Shown here: positions 1 through 8,308 of the stretch, piece by piece
Position numbering within the stretch: position 1 is the first letter of the stretch
How the letters are laid out: each line of letters opens with the position of its first letter
Assembly: GCA_947456995.1 (NCBI GenBank)
Contig: CANGVB010000064.1
Coordinates: forward strand, 1-10,703
Source of the DNA: Bryobacteraceae bacterium
GTDB lineage: Bacteria > Acidobacteriota > Terriglobia > Bryobacterales > Bryobacteraceae
Direction of reading: 5' to 3'
Length of the DNA: 10,703 nt
The notes under the pieces: model-generated
What the model saw: the letters and a program-made list of their open reading frames with translations, nothing else
What the model was told of the DNA's origin: nothing
Databases searched by the model: none
Program-made: the position numbers and the translations under genes

Positions 1-684
1 GCAGTCGCCCTTTTGGCCCAACCGAGCAGCGAGGTGCAGTTTAGCGACTGTACCGAATACGTAGGAGCAGGCTGGGTGCCACTGGCGCAGGCAGCGCCTT
101 TTGTCCCGACCACCTTTCAGCTTTTCACCAACGGCCCCCAGGCTTTGCTGGTGACCCGTGCGGCCGAGTGCCAGTCTGTTGTGATCGACAATGCACGGCC
201 TGAGGCGGCGCGGCTTTCGCAGATTGGCGTGAGCGTGGTGTCGCCGGACGGCACTGGTGACATCAACAACTACACGGTGGTTTATGTGACCAACAGCAAA
301 CGCCTGGCCCAGCGCCTGGAGCGGGCTGGCTTGCCGGTGAAGGTAGATGAAGATCTGGCCTATGAAGTGAATGCTGGCAATCTTTTTGTGGATGTTTCGC
401 CTGAGGATGGCCCGGCATTTTTCTTCAATGGCGCCGTGACGGACCCTGCTCCCAATAGCGGCTTTCCGTTTCTGGCCAACTGGTGGTACGAGAGCCGTCG
501 CGGCCGTATGAAGATGGCGACAAACATTCCAAACATCGCCTTTGGCCCCGGTGCTGTCACCATCTACAGCCGTAAGGATGCTCCCGTTGGCAAGCTGATC
601 AACGGCAATTCGTTCTCGGCCTTTGGCTTCTTCAACGTTCGGGGTAAATTTGCAACCGGACGCATGGATGTTACCGTTCGCTAG
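1..684 (+). CDS. Uncharacterised, probably secreted protein (5' end outside window)
   Basis: The reading frame is open from the first base of the window, so the gene starts upstream. A TTG at 13 exists but is probably internal. The first visible residues, AVALLAQPSSEV, look like the end of a signal peptide, which suggests export. About 220 residues follow, with no transmembrane segment. The region around SPDGTGDINNYTVVYVTN and the WWYESRRGRMKM stretch look like a compact, mostly beta-rich domain. I do not recognise the family and see no catalytic motif, cofactor site or metal cluster. The stop (TAG, 682-684) lies 13 nt before the start of the UvrC-like gene on the same strand, so the two may be co-transcribed. 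That spacing alone does not show a shared function. The coding assignment is firm; the export call is moderate; the function is unknown. Confidence 0.75.
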   Translation, partial: AVALLAQPSSEVQFSDCTEYVGAGWVPLAQAAPFVPTTFQLFTNGPQALLVTRAAECQSVVIDNARPEAARLSQIGVSVVSPDGTGDINNYTVVYVTNSKRLAQRLERAGLPVKVDEDLAYEVNAGNLFVDVSPEDGPAFFFNGAVTDPAPNSGFPFLANWWYESRRGRMKMATNIPNIAFGPGAVTIYSRKDAPVGKLINGNSFSAFGFFNVRGKFATGRMDVTVR

Positions 685-697
685 TTAAAATAGAAAG

Positions 698-1825
698 TTG
701 ATTTCGGAACCACATCTGGCAGTTGACTGGCAAGGCGTGGTGCCCAGCGTTGACTCGGTACCGGCGGTCTTCCTGATTCACATGAAGAAGGGGCCGCCGT
801 ACCTGGCTCGTACGACGATGCTGAAGCGTCGGCTTTCTCGTTTGCTTGCACCGAAGGCCGGAAGCAGGCTGATTGATCTCTCCGGCCTGGCCGAGCGGAT
901 CGAGATCTGGTACACGCCCTCACGCCTCGAGCAGACGCTGAGCTTTTATTCGCTCGCAAAGCTGCACTTCGGCGATACCTACAAGAAGATTGTCCGGTTG
1001 CCCTCGCCCCCCTACCTGAAAATTCTTCTGAACAACGCATTTCCCCGCACACTGATCACCACGAGGTTGAGTGGCAAAGAGAGCCTCTTCTTTGGCCCGT
1101 TTCGTAACCGCGCGGAGGCCGACCGTTGGGAGAGCGAGACGCTTGACTTCTTTCAGATTCGCCGCTGCGAGGAAGATCTCGACCCCAATCCAGACCACCC
1201 CGGCTGTATCTATGGCGAGATGAATCAGTGCATGCGGCCTTGTCAGGACGTGGTTGGAATCAATGAATATTCCACCGAGGTGAAGCGTTTGACCGACTTC
1301 ATCGAAAGCCACGGCACGAGCTTGCAGGAAGCGGTTGCTCATGCGCGGGACCGGGCTAGCGAAAACATGGAATTTGAAGAGGCCGCCCGTCAGCATCGCC
1401 GTCTTGAAAAGGTGGAAGGGCTGCTGCGTCTGGCTAGCGAAATCACCACTGATATCCGTTTTGCCAACGGCGTGAGTGCGGTGAAGATCGAGGGCGGAGT
1501 GCAACTTTACTTTCTACTAGAGGGGCTGTGGCAGGCGCCGATCGCCTTCGATATGAAAATGCAGGCGGGTGAATCGATGGACCGTCGGCTGCGTCAGATT
1601 GTGGAAGAGCTGCCGGTGCCGCGGCCGACGCTGAAAGAGCGCGAAGAGCATCTGGCGCTGCTGTCGCGCTGGTTTTTCTCGTCATCGCGCGACACCGAGT
1701 GGCTGCCTTTTGGTTCTCGGGCGGATATCCCTTATCGAAAATTAGTTCGGTTGATCTCAAGAGCTATGAACCCGGCCCCTACCCATGCGACGATGGGCAG
1801 TAATGAAGCCGCAACTCCCTCTTAG
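698..1825 (+). CDS. UvrC-like protein, short form with degenerate GIY-YIG domain
   Basis: This 375-residue protein resembles the N-terminal half of excinuclease subunit UvrC. A GIY-YIG-like segment spans about residues 18-100. A YFGPF-type motif follows (FFGPF, 131-135), then four cysteines (C157, C170, C178, C182) and a UVR helix pair (about 211-246, core ENMEFEEAA). The cysteine spacing matches the [4Fe-4S] cysteines reported for E. coli UvrC, except for one extra residue between the first two. By my alignment, the first GIY tyrosine is Phe (F25), the second Tyr (Y35) and the Arg (R45) remain, and the metal-binding Glu is replaced by Phe (F83). The C-terminal RNase H-like nuclease and HhH domains of full-length UvrC (about 600 residues) are absent; residues 247-375 are unassigned. 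Incision activity is therefore doubtful, and UvrB or DNA binding is more likely. The TTG at 698 is chosen because an in-frame TAA lies at 686 and later starts would cut into the domain. Cho-like nuclease is the main alternative label. Confidence 0.82.
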   Translation: MISEPHLAVDWQGVVPSVDSVPAVFLIHMKKGPPYLARTTMLKRRLSRLLAPKAGSRLIDLSGLAERIEIWYTPSRLEQTLSFYSLAKLHFGDTYKKIVRLPSPPYLKILLNNAFPRTLITTRLSGKESLFFGPFRNRAEADRWESETLDFFQIRRCEEDLDPNPDHPGCIYGEMNQCMRPCQDVVGINEYSTEVKRLTDFIESHGTSLQEAVAHARDRASENMEFEEAARQHRRLEKVEGLLRLASEITTDIRFANGVSAVKIEGGVQLYFLLEGLWQAPIAFDMKMQAGESMDRRLRQIVEELPVPRPTLKEREEHLALLSRWFFSSSRDTEWLPFGSRADIPYRKLVRLISRAMNPAPTHATMGSNEAATPS

Positions 1826-3494
1826 TCTTGTACTTGTCGCCTCGCTGTTGGGTCAGGAGGTATCGCAATCCGGATTGCGCCTCGAAGCCGAGCGCGCCAT
1901 GGTGTCGCAGCCCGAGCGGGCGCCTAAAGCAATGGTGACTACCTGCAACGAATTTGCGACGCAGGCCGGGATTGAGATTCTCAAGAAGGGCGGCAATGCC
2001 GTAGACGCTGCTGTGGCCGTTGCTTTTGCCCTGGCTGTGGTGCATCCGGAGGCGGGCAACCTCGGGGGAGGCGGCTATTTGCTGGTGCGTATGGCCGATG
2101 GCCGCTCGAAGCTGATCGACTATGGTGCGCGGGCACCGATGGCTTCGAAGCAGGGCGTTTTTGCGAATGCCAAAGAAGCCGCAACCGGCTACAAGAGCAT
2201 GGCCGTGCCCGGTACGCCGGATGGGATGGCAGTTGCGCACAAACTCTTTGGCAAGCTGCCGTGGAAGACAGACCTCGAACCCTCTCGCAAGCTAGCCAAA
2301 GACGGCTTTAGCGCCTCGCAGCGGATGGAACTGATTTTGAAGCTGCAGGTGCCGGTGATGAAGCCTTATGCCGATTCTGCGCGCATCTTTTTGCATGGCT
2401 CGGATCAGCCGCTCAAGCAGGGTGAGCTAGTGCGGCAGCCGGAGCTTGCCGCGACGATTGCACGTATGCAGAAGCTGGGTGGCCGGGAATTCTATGAAGG
2501 CGAAACAGCGAAGCGGCTGGCGGCTGACATACAGGCCAGCGGCGGATTGATCACGGCTGCTGATCTCAAGGATTACAAGGCAATTGCCCGCGAGCCGCTG
2601 GAGACTACCTATCGCGGCTATCCGATTTTGACCAGCGCCCCGAGTTCCAGCGGCGGCATGGCCATCATCGAAATGCTCAATGTGATTGAGAACTTCCCGA
2701 TGCCGATCGGGATGGAGGGCAGCGCCAGGCATCGCCACATACAGGTGGAGGCGATGAAACGCGCGTTTCGCGACCGGCTTCTCTATGCAGGGGACCCCGA
2801 TTATGTAAAGGTCCCGGTAGAAAAGCTCACCAGCAAAGCATACGCCAAAGAGATTGCCGCTACGATCTCGACCGACAAAGCGACCTTGTCGAAAGACCTT
2901 GGCGAATTGCCGAAAGAGCTGGAAGCGCTGGTGGGAGAAAGCAACGATACAACGCACTTCAGCATCGTAGATGCTGAGGGCAACATCATCACCAATACCT
3001 ATACGCTCAGTGGCTTTTATGGCAGCCAGGTGGTGGTGAAGGGCACGGGCGTCCTGATGGGCAACATCTATGGCGCTTTCTCTAATTCAGGCAAGAAGGT
3101 GTTGCCGGCGGGAAATCGCCCGCCCAGCACGATGTCTCCTACTGTTGTTTTGACGAAAGACAAGAAGGCCTGGTTTGCTCTGGGTAGCCCTGGTGGGGCC
3201 ACCATCCCGAACACGCTGGTTGAGGTGATCACCAATGTGATCGACTTCAAGATGAGCTTGCGGGATGCGATTGAGTATCCACGCGTGCATCATCAGTACC
3301 TGCCAGACCGGATCGAAGCCGAGCCCGGTGCCATCGCTTATGAGGTGGCCGAGAAGTTGAAATCTTATGGACAGATTCTCAGCACACGCTACCGCAGCCA
3401 GGGGGACGTACACGCTGTCATGATTGAGGAGAAATCAGGATGGCGTCTGGGCTGGAGCGATGGCCGCCGGGGCGGTAAGGTGATGGGCTACTAA
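1803..3494 (+). CDS. Gamma-glutamyltranspeptidase-family (Ntn-hydrolase) protein
   Basis: This is a full-length GGT-family proenzyme of 563 residues. These proteins self-cleave before a threonine that becomes the catalytic N-terminus of the small subunit. Here that residue is T383 in NDTTHFS. Other family marks are NLGGGGYLL, APSSSGGMAI, RPPSTMSPTVV, the oxyanion GSPGG and PRVHHQYLPD. The N-terminus (MKPQLPLSLVLVASLLGQ) resembles a signal peptide, so the protein probably acts outside the cytoplasm. I chose ATG 1803 over ATG 1785 because it puts the hydrophobic segment at the N-terminus and follows a weak GGGCAG. Either start overlaps the end of the UvrC-like gene, suggesting translational coupling. 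Aligned to E. coli GGT, the residues holding the gamma-glutamyl group are changed (R114 to G, N411 to S, Q430 to I, D433 to A, S463 to T), and the lid loop is shortened. Family membership is sure; glutathione as the substrate is not. Confidence 0.93.
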   Translation: MKPQLPLSLVLVASLLGQEVSQSGLRLEAERAMVSQPERAPKAMVTTCNEFATQAGIEILKKGGNAVDAAVAVAFALAVVHPEAGNLGGGGYLLVRMADGRSKLIDYGARAPMASKQGVFANAKEAATGYKSMAVPGTPDGMAVAHKLFGKLPWKTDLEPSRKLAKDGFSASQRMELILKLQVPVMKPYADSARIFLHGSDQPLKQGELVRQPELAATIARMQKLGGREFYEGETAKRLAADIQASGGLITAADLKDYKAIAREPLETTYRGYPILTSAPSSSGGMAIIEMLNVIENFPMPIGMEGSARHRHIQVEAMKRAFRDRLLYAGDPDYVKVPVEKLTSKAYAKEIAATISTDKATLSKDLGELPKELEALVGESNDTTHFSIVDAEGNIITNTYTLSGFYGSQVVVKGTGVLMGNIYGAFSNSGKKVLPAGNRPPSTMSPTVVLTKDKKAWFALGSPGGATIPNTLVEVITNVIDFKMSLRDAIEYPRVHHQYLPDRIEAEPGAIAYEVAEKLKSYGQILSTRYRSQGDVHAVMIEEKSGWRLGWSDGRRGGKVMGY

Positions 3495-3952
3495 AAGGGC
3501 AGATCGTCGTCGGCTTCTTCTTTGCCTCTTGAGTTTGAGTCGAGCTGGTCGTTGAAGAAAATGTTGACGTCCTCACCACGAGTCTTACGCGTGACTTCCA
3601 GCTCTACCCCAATCAGTTCGTGCAGGTGGTTTTTAAGGTCTGAGAAACGGGCGAGTTCGAGCCCGCAAATCTTTAGTTCGTCTAGGACATAGTCGCGAGT
3701 TTTTTCGGTGATGCCGCGGCGCTTCCACAAGAGCTGATTGGCGTTGGTCGGGCCAAGAACGCGCAGGGTGTACTTCAAAACGGGGTTGCCGCTGGTGGGC
3801 GACTTGTAGAGCTCTGCATCTTCGATGCGAACTTCATATTTGCCGTCGCTAATCTCGGCGGCTTGTTTCTTGGGTTTCGTTCCAGTTTGAACCTTGCGGT
3901 CAAAACGGCTCAGGTCTATGTCCACATTGGCACTGCGTAAAGAGGTATTCAT
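3491..3952 (-). CDS. DUF669-type protein with SSB-like C-terminal tail
   Basis: This protein has 153 residues. The core, about 37-135 (GKYEVRIEDAELYKSPTSGN, then VLKYTLRVLGP), resembles the DUF669 family. Members are mostly known from phage recombination or replication modules and are thought to bind single-stranded DNA. The core is followed by a polar linker (about 136-147) and the end DDDLPF. That end is nearly identical to the DDDIPF tail of bacterial SSB, which docks RecO, PriA, RecQ and other partners. No phage genes surround it. The frame stays open upstream to 4132, but ATG 3952 is preferred because the family-like sequence starts there and AGGAGA lies 12 nt upstream, while the upstream residues look non-coding. 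Its stop codon overlaps that of the convergent GGT-family gene. It is transcribed alone, behind a sigma-54-like promoter match. The family call is from memory; the tail is seen directly. Confidence 0.8.
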   Translation of the reverse strand: MNTSLRSANVDIDLSRFDRKVQTGTKPKKQAAEISDGKYEVRIEDAELYKSPTSGNPVLKYTLRVLGPTNANQLLWKRRGITEKTRDYVLDELKICGLELARFSDLKNHLHELIGVELEVTRKTRGEDVNIFFNDQLDSNSRGKEEADDDLPF

Positions 3953-3964
3953 GGTGAGTCTCTG

Positions 3965-3970
3965 TCTCCT
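3965..3970 (-). promoter_or_regulatory. Ribosome binding site of the DUF669-type gene
   Basis: On the minus strand this reads AGGAGA, 12 nt before ATG 3952. The spacing is slightly long. It is the only good Shine-Dalgarno match near any candidate start of this gene and supports the short protein over the extended reading frame. Confidence 0.6.
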
Positions 3971-3975
3971 GCAAT

Positions 3976-4003
3976 ATTCTTTGCAATCGATGTGCCAAAG
4001 AAT
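3976..4003. repeat. Inverted repeat, 8-bp arms, possible operator
   Basis: ATTCTTTG (3976-3983) and CAAAGAAT (3996-4003) are perfect inverted copies separated by 12 nt. The repeat lies in the 116-nt divergent gap between the DUF669-type gene and the TonB-family gene and overlaps the promoter match. The arm and spacer size suit a dimeric regulator, but no regulator is encoded nearby. It is not followed by a T-run, so it does not look like a terminator. Confidence 0.45.
3982..3998 (-). promoter_or_regulatory. Sigma-54-type (-24/-12) promoter match
   Basis: The minus strand reads TTGGCACATCGATTGCA. This fits the RpoN consensus TTGGCAC-N5-TTGCW, with the invariant GG and GC separated by exactly 10 nt. 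The predicted transcription start is near 3971, giving a leader of about 19 nt that begins just before AGGAGA and ATG 3952. A sigma-70-type reading is also possible: TTGGCA (3993-3998), 16 nt, TATTGC (3971-3976), but its -10 is poor. I could not find a clear activator site upstream. An inverted repeat (3976-4003) covers the same bases. Confidence 0.55.
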
Positions 4004-4053
4004 TGCCACTGCCAAGCGGGAACTTGCGATCCGTTGTGGGTGTCTGATCGGGC

Positions 4054-4059
4054 AGGAGG
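4054..4059 (+). promoter_or_regulatory. Ribosome binding site of the TonB-family gene
   Basis: AGGAGG lies 9 nt before ATG 4069. It is the strongest Shine-Dalgarno sequence in the window and fixes the start of the TonB-family gene. Confidence 0.8.
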
Positions 4060-4068
4060 CATTTAGCC

Positions 4069-4797
4069 ATGTTCGAGACAGCGATGGTAGACCAAAGCAG
4101 TGGCCGTGGAGCGTTGAGTTTTTCGAGTTCACTGCTGCTTCAGTGTGGAGTGATCAGCGGTTTTCTGGCGATCGGGTTGTACTTGCCCGTTGCCCAGCCG
4201 GAGCTGCCTGATATTCATATCCCTGCGCCTGCGCCCAGATTTCGTGAAGCGATTCGAGTGATCTCGACGAGCATCGAGCGAAGTGTTGCACCATCTCCTG
4301 TGAGGCGCTTTACTTACACACCACCCGGCGTGACTCGAAGCGCGATGCAGGCGTCCACATCTGCCCCGGCAGACTTTACCGGCTTGCCCATGCCTAACGC
4401 AACGAATGTTGGAATTCCCGACGGGATTGTCGGCGGATTTGAGGTGCCGAAGGTGGCACCACCTCCAAAGCCTGCCGTGCCAGAACCGGTGAAGGTACAG
4501 CCGCCAGCCCGGCTGCAGATTGGCGGCAGCGTGCTGGCTTCTAAGATCCTGCAACGCCCGCAGCCTGCCTACCCTGAACTTGCTCGCAGGGCAAGGATTG
4601 AAGGCGTTGTGACACTGCATGGCATCATCACGCGGGAAGGCCGCATCGGGCAGCTGCGGATCTTGAGCGGACACCCGCTTCTGGTGAAGGCGGCCTTCGA
4701 CGCGGTGAGCCAGTGGGTCTACAGCCCGACGCTGCTGAATGGGCAGCCGGTTGAGGTTGAAGCTCCGATTGAGGTGCGCTTCAGTTTGTCGCGTTAG
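4069..4797 (+). CDS. TonB-family energy-transducing protein
   Basis: TonB-family proteins span the inner membrane and pass proton-motive energy from ExbB/ExbD to outer-membrane transporters. This 242-residue protein has the expected order. A short cytoplasmic N-terminus is followed by one hydrophobic segment at about 17-40. A Pro-rich periplasmic linker comes next (about 45-150, including PPPKPAVPEPVKVQPP). The TonB C-terminal domain covers about 160-242, with YPELARRARIEG (168-179), the Gly/Arg-containing beta segment, and AVSQWVYSP (212-220) followed by a NGQPV turn. The start is fixed by AGGAGG at 4054. No exbB, exbD or TonB-dependent receptor is in view, so the partner is unknown. Such orphan TonB paralogues are common in Acidobacteriota-like genomes. 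The last 17 nt overlap the convergent DedA gene. The gene symbol is left blank because paralogues are not equivalent to classical tonB. Confidence 0.9.
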   Translation: MFETAMVDQSSGRGALSFSSSLLLQCGVISGFLAIGLYLPVAQPELPDIHIPAPAPRFREAIRVISTSIERSVAPSPVRRFTYTPPGVTRSAMQASTSAPADFTGLPMPNATNVGIPDGIVGGFEVPKVAPPPKPAVPEPVKVQPPARLQIGGSVLASKILQRPQPAYPELARRARIEGVVTLHGIITREGRIGQLRILSGHPLLVKAAFDAVSQWVYSPTLLNGQPVEVEAPIEVRFSLSR

Positions 4798-5374
4798 CTG
4801 TTTCGCGTGGCTGGTTGGCCGCGCGGGCGAGTAGAAAGAGGATCAGGCCCATCGTTGCCAGCCCCAGGGCAAAGTGCAGCGTGTGGGCCTTGATCCAGCC
4901 GAGAGCGTTCTCTCCCATCTGCTGGCCGAGCCAGGCGAGAAAGAAATAGCGGGGGATGCGGGCCAGCAGGATGGTGATGGCGAAATGCATTGGCCTGATG
5001 CCAAGTACTCCAGCGCAGGCGACAAAGGCCTTAAGCGGCATCGGAATCACCGAGATGCAAGGGACGAATACGGTAACCAATCCATAACGGGAGAACCAGT
5101 CACGAAACTTCATGCCGCGTTTGCCGCTGGCAACCTGGTCGAGATATTTTTGGCCGCCACGGCGGGCGATGGTGAACAAAATCATTGAGCCGATCAGCGA
5201 GCCTGCCGTAGCAAGGGCGGCGCAGAAGTAGGCGGTGGAGGGAGCCTGATTTGAAACGGCTACGAGTAATGCGTCGACACCTCCGGGCAGAGGGACACCT
5301 GTTGAATCGAGTAGAGCAAGTAGAAAAAGTCCGATCGGCCCGAGGGCAACGATCTTGGCAAAAAACGCTTTCAT
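4781..5374 (-). CDS. DedA-family (VTT domain) membrane protein
   Basis: This 197-residue polytopic protein has hydrophobic segments at roughly 8-29, 48-70, 98-122, 128-150 and 165-185. It resembles the VTT/SNARE-associated (DedA) family. Several members move undecaprenyl phosphate or phospholipids across the inner membrane or support membrane homeostasis. Family-like features are the re-entrant-style segment DSTGVPLPGGVD (23-34) and IPMPLKAFVACAGVLG, followed by ARIPRYFFLAWLG. The acidic residue expected near the first motif (usually Glu in E. coli members) appears as Asp here. The ATG lies 3 nt after the ligA stop, so the two genes are almost certainly co-transcribed. GGGGAA in the end of ligA may serve as its ribosome binding site. 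The transported lipid cannot be told from sequence alone. Confidence 0.85.
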   Translation of the reverse strand: MKAFFAKIVALGPIGLFLLALLDSTGVPLPGGVDALLVAVSNQAPSTAYFCAALATAGSLIGSMILFTIARRGGQKYLDQVASGKRGMKFRDWFSRYGLVTVFVPCISVIPMPLKAFVACAGVLGIRPMHFAITILLARIPRYFFLAWLGQQMGENALGWIKAHTLHFALGLATMGLILFLLARAANQPRETANATN

Positions 5375-5377
5375 GCG

Positions 5378-7401
<2,024 letters not shown>

Positions 7402-7408
7402 ATCTCCC

Positions 7409-8305
7409 TTGAGCAATTACCTGATTTATAACCCAGTCGCCGGAAAAATCCGACGCAACCCGCAATTAATCCCCCAGGCACTGGAAACATTGAGAGCCAA
7501 TCATGTTTCGGTAGAACCCCTGCCAACAACTGGCCCAGGCACGGCTCAGGGCCTGGCGCGGGATTGTGTGGCCAGAGGCGCGCAAATCGTTTTTGTTGCC
7601 GGTGGCGATGGGACGATCAACGAAGTCGTGAACGGCCTGGCGGGTTCGTCGACTGCTCTTGGCGTGCTTCCTGGTGGTACTGCCAATTGCCTTGCGGTGG
7701 AACTTGGTATTGGGACAAATCTGCTCAAGGCCGCTGGCGGGGCAAGAGACTGGAAGCCGCAACGCATTTCTCTTGGGCTGTGCACGCCGAATCAAGGGCC
7801 CTCGCGCTACTTCGTCGCCATGGCCGGAGCTGGTGTGGATGCCCAAATCGTAAGAGATGTCGACCCTGGCCTCAAGCGCAGGCTGGGTAAAGTGGCTTAT
7901 TGGGTGGCCGGGTTTATGGCGTCTTTCCGCGTGCTGCCCGAGCTGCATGTGAAGTCTGTACACGGAGAATCGCGGGTTAGCTTCGCTCTTGCAAGCAGGG
8001 TAAAGAACTACGGTGGCGATCTTGAGATTGCCAAGTCGATTCGACTGACCGATCCTCATTTTGAAACTGTCTTGTTTGAAGGCCGGTTTGCCGTGAGGTA
8101 TTTGAAGTATCTGGCGGGAGTGCTGGTGAATCAGCATCGCGGCATGAGCGGGGTGCACGTACATCATGTAGACCATCTGGAACTTCGCGCGGTAAACGGA
8201 GTGCCGATCTATTTGCAACTGGATGGTGAGGAATGTGGCCAGTTACCGGCCAAACTTGAAATCGCACGCGAAGCGCTTACGATTCTCACTCCCCCAAAAA
8301 ACTGA
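7409..8305 (+). CDS. Diacylglycerol kinase-family lipid kinase (LCB5/YegS type)
   Basis: Members of this soluble family phosphorylate diacylglycerol, sphingoid bases or related lipids at the membrane with ATP. The 298-residue protein has the full architecture. The N-terminal strand is YLIYNPVAGK (4-13). The nucleotide-binding GGDGT loop is at 65-69 within VAGGDGTINEVVNGL. PGGTAN follows at 88-93, and the C-terminal beta-sandwich domain carries the conserved DGE at 272-274. The start is taken as TTG 7409 because a TAG lies in frame at 7397 and the conserved first strand begins three residues later. There is no Shine-Dalgarno upstream. The stop is 3 nt before the YdjM-like gene, so it leads the right-hand cluster. 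The actual lipid substrate is unknown; YegS-like phosphatidylglycerol kinase and DgkB-like activity are both possible. Confidence 0.9.
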   Translation: MSNYLIYNPVAGKIRRNPQLIPQALETLRANHVSVEPLPTTGPGTAQGLARDCVARGAQIVFVAGGDGTINEVVNGLAGSSTALGVLPGGTANCLAVELGIGTNLLKAAGGARDWKPQRISLGLCTPNQGPSRYFVAMAGAGVDAQIVRDVDPGLKRRLGKVAYWVAGFMASFRVLPELHVKSVHGESRVSFALASRVKNYGGDLEIAKSIRLTDPHFETVLFEGRFAVRYLKYLAGVLVNQHRGMSGVHVHHVDHLELRAVNGVPIYLQLDGEECGQLPAKLEIAREALTILTPPKN

Positions 8306-8308
8306 CGC

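Noticed and set aside
3464..3475. CCGCC-GG-GGCGG hairpin near the end of the GGT-family gene as a terminator
   Set aside because: The loop is only 2 nt, it lies inside coding sequence, and no T-run follows.
3953..4132. Longer N-terminus for the DUF669-type protein (ATG 4132)
   Set aside because: The extra residues look random, would overlap the TonB-family start, and would place the promoter match and AGGAGA inside the gene.
7466..8218. 250-codon open frame on the minus strand opposite the lipid-kinase gene
   Set aside because: The translation has no family motif and irregular composition, while the plus strand carries a complete conserved kinase. It is a shadow.
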